From the NCBI RefSeq assembly GCF_001431465.1, contig NZ_LDJJ01000015.1, forward strand, positions 1-64,000: a DNA stretch of 64,000 nucleotides, in the 5' to 3' direction. A program made the position numbers and the translations under genes. This DNA is from Stenotrophomonas terrae. Its GTDB lineage: Bacteria; Pseudomonadota; Gammaproteobacteria; Xanthomonadales; Xanthomonadaceae. The notes under the pieces are model-generated. The model saw nothing but the letters and a program-made list of their open reading frames with translations, searched no databases and had not been told where the DNA came from. Shown one piece after another: positions 30,301 to 36,812 of the stretch (positions are counted from its first letter, which is position 1; every line of letters starts with the position of its first letter).

Positions 30301-31028
30301 CTGATGATGTCGGTGTAGTCGCTGTCGCTCGCATCCAGGCCCGCGCCGCTGATCCGTACTGCGCCGCCATCGACGCGATAACCGTCCAGAACGCCCGCAT
30401 TGACGATGGCCGTGCCGGTGGTCAGGGTGACGCGGCTGGCATTGAGGAAGCCGCCGCCATCGACCGAAATACCGGCAGGGTTGGCGATCACCACCTGGGC
30501 GCGGTCACCGGCCACTTCCACATAGCCACGCAACTGGCTGGGGTTGGCACTGTTGACCTCATTGAGGATGACCCGCGCGGTGCCCTTGGCCAGCCACGGA
30601 TTGCCCTGCACCCAGCCGCCAAGCTGGGTCTGCACGTTGCCGCGCGAATTGTTGAGGATGGCGCCGTCGCTGCCCACATCGAACTGGCTATAGGTATTGC
30701 GCGACACACCGGCCGCACTGGGCGTGGTGATATTGACCTGCGGCGTGCCATTGGCCGAGTTCACCACCGTCGGCCGCTGCCGCTCCGGCGCGCTGGGGTC
30801 GGCAATGATGCGGCCGGCGTGAGCGGTGGGTGCCTGCTGTGCCGTCACCGGCTGTACCAGCCCTACCCAGCCCATCAACAACCACAGGCCAAAGCTCATC
30901 GGATGCAATGCCGCCGTGGACAGGCCGGTGCCGCTGTTGCAGCCGCCCTTCGCTGCCTTCACCAGTTCCGACGCTACCTGCCACACACCCAGGGTACGGT
31001 TATAGACCAGACGGTAAACACGATTCAT
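18300..31028 (-). CDS. cdiA: CdiA: filamentous haemagglutinin-like contact-dependent inhibition effector with nuclease tip
   Basis: This 4242-residue exoprotein is the stick-like effector of a CDI system. In order it has an extended signal peptide region (residues 1-28), a signal peptide to about 64, and a TPS haemagglutination domain (about 90-330, with VIANPAGISVDGGGFLNASR). A Gly-rich linker follows (429-471), then long FHA repeats (LDNSGGTLAS-type), a conserved mid-region (RLGDGFYEQKLVREQI), and haemagglutinin repeats. A pretoxin IENN motif (VENN variant) sits at 3829-3832. The last 140 residues look like a DNA/RNA non-specific endonuclease domain: GGH with His4157, then NLFPQNSNFN. AAGGAAG precedes the ATG. 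It lies between cdiB and cdiI on the same strand. Confidence 0.95.
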   Translation of the reverse strand: MNRVYRLVYNRTLGVWQVASELVKAAKGGCNSGTGLSTAALHPMSFGLWLLMGWVGLVQPVTAQQAPTAHAGRIIADPSAPERQRPTVVNSANGTPQVNITTPSAAGVSRNTYSQFDVGSDGAILNNSRGNVQTQLGGWVQGNPWLAKGTARVILNEVNSANPSQLRGYVEVAGDRAQVVIANPAGISVDGGGFLNASRVTLTTGTAIVNAGVLDGYRVDGGAVRISGAGLDASDSDYTDIISRSLEVNAGIWAQQLQASLGNNVVSADHNQVSAQASNGSAPVFALDVGALGGMYANKIWLVGNEHGVGMRNAGKIGAQAGELVVTAEGRLENSGSLQSQQDAKLSATGGVANSGTVSAAREAIINTAADLDNSGGTLNARRIEVNADALRNQGGAIEQVGAQQLNLSAGTLSNRNDGRIGVVEAATSGGGTGGGTGGGSEGGNGGGTVGGGGPAPGEGGGGTGGTVTPPATALAAGALNIGNTLNNDGGRIDALGTVDILARKGLDNSGGKLGVATLQLEGGDLRNVAGKLAARDAGLRAAIVDNSQGQLNVAGSFKLSADALMNRDGSIAHGGVDPSTWTIAGALDNSGGTLASNASTLRLNTASLVNEKGTISHAGTQGLWLTTGNVAGQGGSIVSSGAIALHAGVVDHRNATLSATQIALDAAAFDNRAGTVVSTGSQANVLRVQTTLDNSEGTLASNGDLTITAAELGNATGTVQHAGEGTLAINAAQLSGHGGSVISNGSLNITGQTTDLRDGNTSAQRIAIKTGELITAGGQLAATSTDALHLQVQNRLDNTGGTIGSNGAVALNAASFINNQGKLIAAGNAASSIRIAQSLENQGGAVSSNGALQIDAGRLGNAGGSVVVAEGAELRVKVDTLLDNSVGGRLAAGGDMSLEAARLDNRSGSIEHAGEGELRVAVAELLGADGSIVGNGSLTLEGDAVDLQGATTQARKLKLKANTLTTAAGSLISTGSDTLQLQVRDGLNNDGGAIAANGGLQLSAGALSNREGKLSSAGTSASNIDVSGQLDNTSGSISSNADILGLSAGSLVNAKGVISHAGAEGLQLSTGTLDGQQGTMATAGALTLTAGVVDHRGATLNANQLTLNAADFDNRGGTVVMTGDQANTLDVQGALDNGDGGTLASNSDLTIRAASFGNAAGTVQHAGTGTLAITAGTLTGQAGSLLSNGSLSISGQVTDLRAGTTSAQRINVQTGDLTTAGGQLVSTGTNALLLQVRNRLDNSGGSIGSNGAVDLRAAQFLNNQGTLQAAGTAASTIAIAGAMENRGGIVVTAGDANVHAASLDNRGGSLHVAGTSALELTVDGLLDNREQGMVSSGGDAVVAAGGLNNNQGTVAAGQALALIVQTGIDNTGGIVQADTDLQLTSSGLSNAGGTVLGGKAVIDTRGQLLDNNGGTIASLEDALTINSGVLQNNAGLIQSAGPLVVDTAGKALFNLNSGTAGIVSAGTLDIRSGALDNRNGVVFAQTNAQLDASSIDNSQGGSLVSAADLLLRTQSLANAGGVAKAGNNATLNVQKVLDNRAGLVAANGTLVLNAGSVDNRNTAGADQALGLQAGTMQLTAQSLDNRQGQVIADGNATLKLTAALNNAGGQVSTGNRLDISADTVLNTAGTLVSGGNQALTARNLSGDGKVLAQGDATLVLGESFTNTGELVANGALSLTTAGDVNNHGKIQGGAVAVRADNISNAAEGEISSLGLTQLSADGKVVNRGLIDGGTTHIVVDTLENTGSGRIYGDHVAIQAKDLLNRAETLAGVATSATIAARDRLDLGANHLINSDKSLIYSGGDAAIGQVLDVNRLATGTAQQVDNISSIIEVGGNLDINALAVNNIRQNVIVEQVTTVDAPVRLDQPSWFKNGSNGNSDYKTTSNYTAYEVYYLNADDILEDTPYITPDGYVIRRAVVRMTAQTSAYLFGRGGLYGARGGRSRLVMQDGTVTIYYIARRDGKANPDQVTTGADDPFRELIPSEPGVPTFRYEEDNLNYSTDYGTCTTNCVQLTAMYQYTDPDQMLLFMQRDPNNTSGNEQYRIATHSIVEDVVSSAGADAIINAGGHMRIDTDALLNQYGRIAAGGNLDIEGINRDTASVQNIGLSLYRTHSFNNTSYTYRGASSSWANSDISEKVGQLGGVLSAGGTLSVDVGDLSNLNNGRDAPNVQDGAGLANLNTQGPGAGAVGPGAGQGQGPGVVKGQTAADANANGPNAAQTGTAGTVNTQGTSGLGGTTAVRANGDGADTIVTTVIDGKAPTGSLFKVDANRGQHLVETDPRFADYRNWLSSDHLLAQMGFDPATTQKRLGDGFYEQKLVREQIGELTGRRFLDGYASDEDQYRALLEAGATVASGWGLRPGIALTAEQMAQLTSDIVWLVEQTITLADGSTTTALVPQVYLRVQPGDLADNGALLAGANVDLKLRGDFVNEGDVAGRKLVSIDAANIRNLAGANISGQQVGLQAKQDIDIIGSKVTATDALSVKAGGDITVTSTTRSWESGGTYAQSSTSIDRVAGLYVTNPSGIGALTVNAGGDVTLTGAQVVNAGTNGVTVLAAGGNLNLDTIAQKQSLDFAADSRNYLRTSQTTHVGSTVSGAGNVVLQAGNDVNLTAANVSAGNAMAVQAGRDINSSVAVDVSTFDTGYAGKKSSRAVSASDETVRGTQITAGGNIAMQAGRDITLQAATVASEEGGVGLSAGRDVSLTVAQEQHDLTVDEQRKKKGFLKSKTTTTHDEWHDSYAIGTTITGQAVSVAAGNDLTLQGAQVIGDGNVGLFAGNNVVIESAQDTHQEAHDFKQKKSGLTGGLSGGVASVGYGKSSNTTQSTLESTTQVASAVGSINGNLTVSAGNQLTIAASDLAAGQDLTLAGKDINLIARQDTVDAQNSASSKSSGFSVGVTYDPGKAYRSARDSTTDGMADSGSTMGKITRTAEGVASGLRAATTPVVVTAGSQRSNSNQSNSTSDARVSQLSAGGDLTLVAKGGSIYSQGAQMAAEGDALLLATKDIVFDVAHNTESSESSSRGKGWGMANNTSGLPFGTNNSRSEGSGSSDTITGTQLSVGGGVRMATSGGDIRLTAANVVAEKNVNIHAAGDLSIRSGQDTVSNANSSDSKAIGTVQVSDTEKFSGWNRQQHTDASGQVSQVASNVGSLGGNVNLSAGGTYSQIASNVVADKDINITAAKIELLTADEVGHYSQSDDDLKIGVFARVKSPLIDLINNVDGARQSDGRLSQMQGMAAAASAYQSASAIANAAGVAGSGSLLSAEAGVGFKKSSSSAEGSSVVSQGSTLQAGGNLNLTSTSGDIHVVQGNLSAGNTISLDSARDILLEAGQAHLQDKSKSSNAGAEVGVGVTVGAQTGFYVYAEASVGSSKSNSDSTTYQNTTLSGQNISLKAAGDTTLRGATATADRIYVQTGGTLSIESLQDTAESMSKNSQVGGRVQASVGTAWSADGYASGGKSNGNYQGVGQQSGLFAGEGGYHVEAGHVNLVGGAISSTNAGKSELTAQTLTFRDLQNEMDHKTSSGSISGGYAGSMDGWKPVMEGATPSFGGGVPMNEKGGDNSTTYATLTEGNIVIGGKQTTAAELGVNTDAAAAHRALEALPNADKLLADQQIMAGAMGAVMAASKQVANDIANQAMRNLENDYVAGLGDEEKARFEGLSTAEKNRELSENRGVEFDAALDQRGKWAPGTDRSRALEAVTTLLVGGLSGQGGGQIAANALAPFAANLIGEKFDGHHGSDPNAALQVLSHALLGALLAEANGGAAVNGALAAGGGELAAKYLGDYFTSQNGGRLTLEQEQQVKALGQAVGAVAGGAGGAGIVGAALGTGIATNSIENNFLGKDDLARLRNLRNKAKGSSAMSSQEWTELILLDTADQMSAGLLRLVLAGEALTEVQQADLYTFYQRYVAQNGSFDIDNLQGITPDTVYGFPYAGLSEDRKAYKEAHFTIWDDIVPLWRERTDNEKIYETGQRWSGLVPNQPQDLLPSTMQWREFFGLHDALTSSVLASAGYATAHFAGASEENKRAIAQTIANIAAIGGTVQAGKTGLLPVTGSLGVPNKPGVMTESPQTNALLTLPKLVGGIDMPILKIDVSKSIPGSAEYDLLNQPRPNTRYELSDGTTFLTNNRGFVDEISFTPTLEAMKRDSRQTAVGKEGEVTDVGGHIRACSMGGTCDRYNLFPQNSNFNNSAYKKFENTIRSALEEGSSVEAVRVTFARSDTGSPRPDSLIIDYSINGVIKTKRFRNEGGQ
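27240..29250 (-). repeat. higher-order duplication inside cdiA FHA repeats
   Basis: Two segments of roughly 0.7 kb, at about 27240-27920 and 28570-29250, are clearly related and offset by 1329-1332 bp (443-444 codons). Matching protein landmarks include SLVNEKGTISHAG / SLVNAKGVISHAG, AQRIAIKTGELITAGGQL / AQRINVQTGDLTTAGGQL and QNRLDNTGGTIGSNGAV / RNRLDNSGGSIGSNGAV. The segment between holds a more diverged partial copy. Confidence 0.8.
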
Positions 31029-31131
31029 GGCATTGCTTCCTTTCTATCCTTGGATTTTCGATCCACCGCCTTCGCCGTACGGATGAAGGCGGCAGGTTCC
31101 ATATGTAGGCAGCCGGCTCGGCCGCCGGGTA

Positions 31132-32865
31132 TCAGAACGAGACGCTCAGGCTGAAGCCGAACGTCGTGTATGCGGTTGGAAAACCCGCCGGCTTGTGCAG
31201 CGGGCTGCCGACAAAGACGTCCCATTGCGCGTGGGCAACACCACCGCGCAGGCCGATGGCCGCGCCCGCCAGGTAGTCGCCCATCTGCCAGCGCGTGGCC
31301 GGGCCACCGACATGGCCGTAGTCCGCGCCCAGATAGGCCTCCTGCCCACCGCCGAGCGCGAAGCCCAGCTCGTTGCGCAGCACCCAGCCGCGCTCGCCGC
31401 TCAGTGACATTTCGCCGTCAAAACCGCGCACGGTGTAGCGGCCGCCGATGGAGAAGCGGTCCTGCGGCACCAGCAGGGAACGGTTCCACTGCGCACGCCA
31501 ACTGCCGGTGTAACGCACGGGCTGCTTGCCGAGCTTGAAAGGCAGCATCAGCTGCGCATCGGCGGTGATGATGCGGCCACGCGCGGTGCCTTCGCCGAAG
31601 GCTTCCTCCGGTGCAGGCAAGGCGCCGAATGCCGCGGTACCGCGCCGATAGGCGAGCCCGGCATCCAGCGTGTTGTTGCCGAAGAAGTGCTTGTGCGCCA
31701 GCCCCAGCTCCCAGCCCGCCATGCGTCGGCGCTGTACTTCGATCTCGGTGTCGTCGATGAAGTTGTTCGAGTCGCGGTACCAGGCCCGTGCATAGCCGCT
31801 GGTCTTGAAGCTGGCGTTGCGGAACAGCATGCGGGTCAGGCGCACTTCCGCGTTGCGGCTGGCGCCGCTGTATACATAGGTTTCGTAGGCACCGGCAACC
31901 GATTGGCTGTAGTCGTACTTGCTGGCGTTGACGCCAAGCAGCCACTTGCCGACCGGCACGCTGTAGTGCGCGGCCCAGCTGTCGGTGTCGCGGCCACTGC
32001 CGTTGAACACTGACTTGCCGGCGTTGAGATAGAACAGATCATTCAGGCCGGCCAGGTTGTCCAGCGACACCGTGGCGCCGGCCTGCAGTTTGCCGGTGGA
32101 CTGGCTGCCGGAATCGTCCAGGGTCAGGTTTGCGCGGACCTTGGAGCGCTGCTTCCAGCTGATCAGCAGATCGCTTTCACCCGGCTTGGCATCGGCCCCT
32201 TCGGCCGGTGGCGCAATCTGGATGTCCACGGACGCGGTTGGCACGCGCTGGAAGTTCTCCAGGGCCTGTTCGATATCGCGCAGGTTCAAGAGGTCGCCCG
32301 CTGCCGCCGGCATCGCATTCCACAATGCAGGATGCGACTGCGCGCTGTCGGCAAAGCGAATCGCATGGATGCGGCCCGGCACCACGGTCAGCTGCAAGGT
32401 CCCGCTTTTCAGATCCTGCGGCGCGGCGAGGATACGGGTGGTGACATAGCCGCGGGCGATGATCGCGTTCTGCACGCGCTTCATCACGATATCGACGCCG
32501 GCTGTACCCAGGCAGCGCCCGGTAGCGGGATCGTCCTTGGGATCGGCGGCCTTCAAGGCCCAGCGGAAGCGCTCAGCCTCTTCGCCATCCAGAGTGATGT
32601 GGTTGATGACGAAACACGGCGCTTCATCAACGGGCAAACGCCCCACATTTTCTTCCGGGGTGGCCTGCAGACGCGCATCGGGCTGTGCTTCCTGCTGCTC
32701 ACGCAAGACGCGCTCGCGCTCTTGTTGCCGCAGCAACTCCTGTGCGTTTACGTCTGCTGTCTGCGCCTGTGCGGCGCCGTTTCCGAGCACGGCCGCACAT
32801 GCAACCACCAACACCCGCGCACGCGTCATCAACGCGCCACGCACCCGCATTCCTTTGCCTTGCAT
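31132..32865 (-). CDS. cdiB: CdiB: two-partner secretion outer-membrane transporter (ShlB/FhaC/HecB family)
   Basis: This protein of about 577 residues is predicted to export CdiA across the outer membrane. It has a signal peptide ending GAAQAQ and a Q/E-rich linker (LLRQQERERVLREQQEAQ). A POTRA region follows (CFVINHITLDGEEAERFRWA), then a 16-strand barrel carrying the conserved loop-6 motif GRYTVRGFDGE and ending in FGFSLSVSF. The start is uncertain. ATG 32865 has AAGGA 12 bases upstream; ATG 32850 and 32829 are alternatives that keep the signal peptide. It is 103 bp upstream of cdiA, giving the standard B-A-I order. Confidence 0.93.
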   Translation of the reverse strand: MQGKGMRVRGALMTRARVLVVACAAVLGNGAAQAQTADVNAQELLRQQERERVLREQQEAQPDARLQATPEENVGRLPVDEAPCFVINHITLDGEEAERFRWALKAADPKDDPATGRCLGTAGVDIVMKRVQNAIIARGYVTTRILAAPQDLKSGTLQLTVVPGRIHAIRFADSAQSHPALWNAMPAAAGDLLNLRDIEQALENFQRVPTASVDIQIAPPAEGADAKPGESDLLISWKQRSKVRANLTLDDSGSQSTGKLQAGATVSLDNLAGLNDLFYLNAGKSVFNGSGRDTDSWAAHYSVPVGKWLLGVNASKYDYSQSVAGAYETYVYSGASRNAEVRLTRMLFRNASFKTSGYARAWYRDSNNFIDDTEIEVQRRRMAGWELGLAHKHFFGNNTLDAGLAYRRGTAAFGALPAPEEAFGEGTARGRIITADAQLMLPFKLGKQPVRYTGSWRAQWNRSLLVPQDRFSIGGRYTVRGFDGEMSLSGERGWVLRNELGFALGGGQEAYLGADYGHVGGPATRWQMGDYLAGAAIGLRGGVAHAQWDVFVGSPLHKPAGFPTAYTTFGFSLSVSF

Positions 32866-33399
32866 ATGAAACAACCGTCCTTGAGCAATTGCAGCCATCG
32901 GCCGCGCGGAATGATTGGGGCCTGCGCACCATTCCGAAAAACATCGGCTACACAACCAGAACCGGAAACCTCCCGTCCGCCCTGATTGCGCCCGCCCCCT
33001 GTAAGCACAAATCTGCTGGCGATTTTAGCAAACCTGCAGATTCGATTCCTTCACAAACAACGAAATGTATTTTTCGGACTAGGCCCAATTGACATGTGGT
33101 CATAGCCGTCGGTCACCACCGACATCTTGTTCGGACATTGCACAAACAAAAGGGCCATGCACTGCGTGGCCTTCGGGACCACACACATCAAGCGGCGATC
33201 ACAACGGTTGTGCCCTTGTAGTAAAGGTCCGAGCGCGTGGCCCGCGATGTTCGAATGGCCTGCCGCCGGGAGCGAGGTGAATCGCCGATGGCTGGGATAC
33301 CAATCCAGTCCGGGAGATCAGTCCAAAAAGACAGGCTAATCCGAGCCGCGTCCTGGGTTGGGAACCACCCCAAGGCAGCACCCTGCCCCGCCCTGGCCC
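32866..33399. other. 534-bp gap upstream of cdiB
   Basis: No gene is supported. It contains a terminator-like hairpin for the lacI gene at 33141-33173 and an AT-richer stretch at 33000-33080 that probably holds the cdiB promoter. I could not assign hexamers reliably. Confidence 0.45.
33141..33173 (-). terminator. Rho-independent terminator for the lacI transcript
   Basis: On the minus strand a 10-bp stem (33151-33160 with 33164-33173, two wobble or near pairs, 3-nt loop) is followed by TTTGTTTGTG. It sits about 230 bp past the lacI stop and upstream of cdiB, where it would insulate cdi from lacI transcription. Confidence 0.65.
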
Positions 33400-34407
33400 T
33401 CATTCCTTCTTTGGCGCGCCTGTGGAGCCTCGCAACATCAAGCTGAAATCCAGCGTCTGCTGAAGCGGCACATCAACGTGTTCGATGATGGCGAGCAGCA
33501 GGTTGACCGCGCGCTCGCCGATCTCCCGCATGGGCTGCCGAATGGTGGTCAACGGAGGCGTGAGGTAACGGGATGACGCCAGGTCATCGAAGCCGACAAC
33601 GGACAGGTCATCCGGCACGCGGATGCCCAGATCCCGGCACGCCGCCAGGGTGCCCAGTGCCATCTGGTCGCTGAAGCAGAAGATCGCGGTCGGCGCAGGC
33701 GCGAGAACCAACAGCGCCAGCGCGGCCGCATGCCCGGATTCCACCGAGAAGTCGCCGGGCACGATGCTGAGCTGGCGCAGCCGGCCACGCGCTTTGCCAG
33801 CGGCCCGAACCCCCTCCAGCCGTTGCTGGTGCAAGGGGTTGTCGGCTGGCCCGCCAACCACCGCGATCCGCTCGTGCCCCAGTCCATACAGGTGCTCCAT
33901 CACTGCCCGCGCGGCGGCCGCGTTGTCGATGTGGACGCTGGGAATGCCGAGTGCCGGGTCGAACTCGCAGCCATTGACCACCGGTGCCGCATCGCCCAGC
34001 TGCTGGACGATGTCGCGCGCCGTCGGCGGCAGGCGATGCCCCAACACGATCAGACCATCGGCCTCGTTGCGCCTGAGCATCTGCGCATAACGCTCTTCGC
34101 GGTCCGGTTGATGCTGGGTATCGCCCAGCAGCACGGCGTAGCCGACCGCCTGCGCAGCGTCCTCCGCACCCTGCAGGATCTGCGCGAAGAACGGATTGGC
34201 GATGTCCGGGACGGTGACCAGGATCTTGCCGCTGCGCTGGGTCTTGAGCGTCCTGGCAACCGTGTTGGGGATGTAGCCCAACGCGGCGGCGGCCTGCTCG
34301 ATGCGCGTGCGCGTGGCCGGCAGGACTTTGTCCGGCCGCGAAAGCGCCCGCGACACCGTTCCGGCGGAGACGCCAACGCGCTTTGCGATGTCATAGATGG
34401 TTGCCAT
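33400..34407 (-). CDS. LacI-family transcriptional repressor of the sugar-oxidation island
   Basis: This is a 335-residue repressor. The N-terminal HTH is TIYDIAKRVGVSAGTVSRAL, with hinge region YIPNTVARTLKT. The effector domain is periplasmic-binding-protein-like (VTVPDIANPFFAQILQGAED, FSDQMALGTLAACRDLGIRV). The ATG at 34407 is chosen because LacI proteins start just before the HTH; the frame stays open 12 codons upstream. It is divergent from the first TIM-barrel gene across 95 bp, which contains a perfect 16-bp palindrome. The same core palindrome recurs at the far end of the island (43.2 kb). The inducer is probably a 3-keto or other sugar intermediate. Confidence 0.92.
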   Translation of the reverse strand: MATIYDIAKRVGVSAGTVSRALSRPDKVLPATRTRIEQAAAALGYIPNTVARTLKTQRSGKILVTVPDIANPFFAQILQGAEDAAQAVGYAVLLGDTQHQPDREERYAQMLRRNEADGLIVLGHRLPPTARDIVQQLGDAAPVVNGCEFDPALGIPSVHIDNAAAARAVMEHLYGLGHERIAVVGGPADNPLHQQRLEGVRAAGKARGRLRQLSIVPGDFSVESGHAAALALLVLAPAPTAIFCFSDQMALGTLAACRDLGIRVPDDLSVVGFDDLASSRYLTPPLTTIRQPMREIGERAVNLLLAIIEHVDVPLQQTLDFSLMLRGSTGAPKKE

Positions 34408-34472
34408 GGCGTTACGTTCTTCTTGACGCTGTGCAGCGCACAACGGGTCTGCGAGGAGCCCATGCTAGGGTA

Positions 34473-34488
34473 ATGCAATCGATTGCAT
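34473..34488. promoter_or_regulatory. LacI-type operator, left end of the island
   Basis: ATGCAATCGATTGCAT is a perfect 16-bp palindrome with the central CG step typical of LacI/GalR operators. It lies 15 bp before the chosen TTG start at 34503 and between the divergent lacI and TIM-barrel genes. Its 14-bp core is repeated exactly at 43176-43189. Confidence 0.85.
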
Positions 34489-34502
34489 CGAGGCCAATCA
34501 GC

Positions 34503-35555
34503 TTGAAGACGCTCAAGGGTCCAGCACTGTTCCTGGCGCAGTTCATCGGCGACACACCTCCCTTTGATCGGCTCGACACGCTGGCCGGATGGGCTGCGGG
34601 CCTAGGCTATTCTGGCCTACAAGTACCCACCAGCGCTCCCCAACTGTTTGATCTGGCCGAGGCCGCACGCAGCCAGGCGTACTGCGACGACGTCGCCGGC
34701 ATGCTGGCCGGGCATGGTCTGCAGATCACCGAACTGTCCACCCACCTGCAGGGGCAACTGGTCGCCGTCCATCCCGCCTATGACAGCCTGTTCGACGGCT
34801 TCGCGCCGCCGGACAAGCGCAGCGATCCGGCCGCCCGCCAGGCCTGGGCGGTAGAACAACTGCTGCTGGCTGCCAAGGCCAGCCAGCGGCTGGGGCTGAC
34901 CGCGCATGCCACGTTCTCCGGCGCGCTGGCCTGGCCTTATTTCTATCCCTGGCCGCAACGCCCGCCCGGGCTGGTGGACGAAGCCTTCGCCGAACTCGGC
35001 CGCCGCTGGCGCCCCATTCTGGATGCCTTCGATGCCTGCGGCGTGGACCTGTGTTTCGAGATCCACCCGGGCGAGGACCTGCACGACGGCGCGACTTTCG
35101 AACGCTTCCTCGAGGTGGTGGACCAGCATCCCCGCGCGAAAATCCTGTACGACCCCAGCCACCTGCTGCTGCAGCAGATGGACTACCTGGGCTTCATCGA
35201 CCGCTATCACCAACGCATCGGCATCTTCCACGTCAAGGACGCGGAGTATCACGCCAGCGCACGCAGTGGCGTGTATGGCGGTTACCAGGACTGGATCGAT
35301 CGGCCGGGGCGGTTCCGTTCGCTCGGCGACGGCCAGATCGACTTCAAGGCGATCTTCTCGAAATTCGCCCAATACGACTTCCCAGGCTGGGCGGTGCTGG
35401 AGTGGGAGTGCTGCCTGAAGCACCCGGAAGACGGCGCGCGTGAGGGCGCCAGCTTCATCCGCGACCACATCATCCGCGTAACCGAGCGCGCCTTCGACGA
35501 TTTTGCCGACAGCGGCACCGATCCTGGATCACTGCACCGCATGCTGGGTATCTGA
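34503..35555 (+). CDS. TIM-barrel sugar isomerase/epimerase-like protein (cytoplasmic)
   Basis: This 350-residue AP-endonuclease-2-type TIM barrel belongs to the sugar phosphate isomerase/epimerase group. Metal-site candidates are FEIHPGEDLHDG, YDPSHLLLQQ, FHVKDAE and VLEWECC. There is no signal peptide. The start is placed at TTG 34503 (L-KTLKGPALFLAQF), preceded by GAGG nine bases upstream; family members begin with the same K-T-x-K-G-P sequence. The upstream ATG at 34473 lies inside the operator and is unlikely. It is first in the plus-strand operon: TIM barrel, permease, Gfo/Idh/MocA, second TIM barrel, cytochrome c. The reaction is probably isomerisation of an oxidised sugar after uptake. 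Confidence 0.85.
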   Translation: MKTLKGPALFLAQFIGDTPPFDRLDTLAGWAAGLGYSGLQVPTSAPQLFDLAEAARSQAYCDDVAGMLAGHGLQITELSTHLQGQLVAVHPAYDSLFDGFAPPDKRSDPAARQAWAVEQLLLAAKASQRLGLTAHATFSGALAWPYFYPWPQRPPGLVDEAFAELGRRWRPILDAFDACGVDLCFEIHPGEDLHDGATFERFLEVVDQHPRAKILYDPSHLLLQQMDYLGFIDRYHQRIGIFHVKDAEYHASARSGVYGGYQDWIDRPGRFRSLGDGQIDFKAIFSKFAQYDFPGWAVLEWECCLKHPEDGAREGASFIRDHIIRVTERAFDDFADSGTDPGSLHRMLGI

Positions 35556-35582
35556 GCCATCAACCGCCCAGGAGGGCAAGCC

Positions 35583-36800
35583 ATGACGCACACCATGTCG
35601 CGCTTGGGCGCGATGATGTTTCTGCAGTTCTTCATCTGGGGAGCGTGGTTTGTGACCCTGGGGACGTACCTTGTGCAGGGCCCGCTTCAGGCCAGTGCGA
35701 GCCAGGTGGCAACCGCCTTCCTCAGCCAATCGATCGGTGCCATCGTCGCGCCCTTCCTGGTCGGCCTGATCGCGGATCGCTACTTCGCCGCGCAACGCAT
35801 CTTGGCGGTACTGCACCTGATCGGCGCTGTGCTCATGTGGCTTGCGTCCACCGCAGCCAGCTTCAGCACGTTCTCCGCCTGTGTGATGGGTTACATGCTG
35901 TTGTTCATGCCGACGCTGGCACTGGCCAACAGCGTGGCGATGCGGCACATGCAGTCGCCTGAGAAACAATTCCCGCTGGTGCGGGTGGCCGGCAGCGTCG
36001 GCTGGATCGTGGCAGGCGTGCTGATCGGCTGGCTGGGTTGGGAGCAGGCACACCGGCTGGAGCTGACATTCCGGATGGCGGCGATGGCATCGCTGGTGCT
36101 GGGCCTGTATGCATTCACCCTGCCGCACACGCCGCCGCTGGCGCAACAGCGCGACGCCGGGCTCGGGCAGATCCTCGGGCTGGATTCGCTGCGGCTGCTG
36201 AAGTCACGCTCCTATCTGGTGTTCTTCCTCGCTTCCATCGCCATCTGCATTCCGCTGGCGTTCTACTACAACTTCACCAACCCGTATCTCAACGATCTGG
36301 GCGTGCGCGGCGCAGCAGGTCTGCAGTCGCTGGGCCAGGTCTCCGAAGTCCTGTTGATGCTGGCCATGCCGTTCCTGTTCGCGCGCCTTGGGGTGAAGAC
36401 CATGCTGGCGGTGGGCATGGCGGCATGGGTGGTGCGCTACACCCTGTTCGCCTTTGGCGATGCGGGCGGCGGCTTCTCGCTGCTGCTGATCGGCATCGTG
36501 CTGCACGGCATCTGTTACGACTTCTTCTTCGTCACCGGCCAGATCTACACCGATGCCCATGCCGGCCCCACCGCGCGCAGCAGCGCACAGGGCTTCATCA
36601 CTCTGGCCACGTATGGCGTGGGCATGTTGATCGGCACCTTCCTGTCCGGCGCGGTAGTGGAACACTTCACCACCGCTGCAGGGCCGGACTGGCAGCAGAT
36701 CTGGTTGTTCCCGGCTGGCGTGGCGCTGGTGGTGCTGATCGCCTTCCTGTTGCTGTTCCGCGACCGCCCGCTGGTCGCGGCTGCGCCTTCCACGCCCTGA
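35583..36800 (+). CDS. MFS permease, nucleoside:H+ symporter (NupG/XapB/YegT) type
   Basis: This is a 405-residue 12-helix inner-membrane transporter. Its N-terminus (RLGAMMFLQFFIWGAWFVTL) and FFFVTGQIYTDAHAG loop match the nucleoside H+ symporter branch of the major facilitator superfamily. That branch includes nucleoside and xanthosine carriers and many carriers of unknown substrate in sugar clusters. AGGAGGGC precedes the ATG. It lies 27 bp after the TIM-barrel gene, inside the LacI-controlled operon, so the substrate here is more likely a sugar or keto-sugar than a nucleoside; that is inference from context. Confidence 0.85.
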   Translation: MTHTMSRLGAMMFLQFFIWGAWFVTLGTYLVQGPLQASASQVATAFLSQSIGAIVAPFLVGLIADRYFAAQRILAVLHLIGAVLMWLASTAASFSTFSACVMGYMLLFMPTLALANSVAMRHMQSPEKQFPLVRVAGSVGWIVAGVLIGWLGWEQAHRLELTFRMAAMASLVLGLYAFTLPHTPPLAQQRDAGLGQILGLDSLRLLKSRSYLVFFLASIAICIPLAFYYNFTNPYLNDLGVRGAAGLQSLGQVSEVLLMLAMPFLFARLGVKTMLAVGMAAWVVRYTLFAFGDAGGGFSLLLIGIVLHGICYDFFFVTGQIYTDAHAGPTARSSAQGFITLATYGVGMLIGTFLSGAVVEHFTTAAGPDWQQIWLFPAGVALVVLIAFLLLFRDRPLVAAAPSTP

Positions 36801-36812
36801 GGAGCCCCACCG

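Noticed and set aside
33000..33080. Possible sigma-70 promoter for cdiB (TTGTGA ... TAAAAT on the minus strand)
   Set aside because: The spacing between the best hexamers is 23 bp, too long for a sigma-70 promoter, so I did not list it as a feature.
34383..34502. N-terminal extension of the TIM-barrel gene to the upstream in-frame ATGs
   Set aside because: The extension would be translated from the lacI start region and through the operator, and has no similarity. The TTG at 34503 has a better ribosome-binding site.
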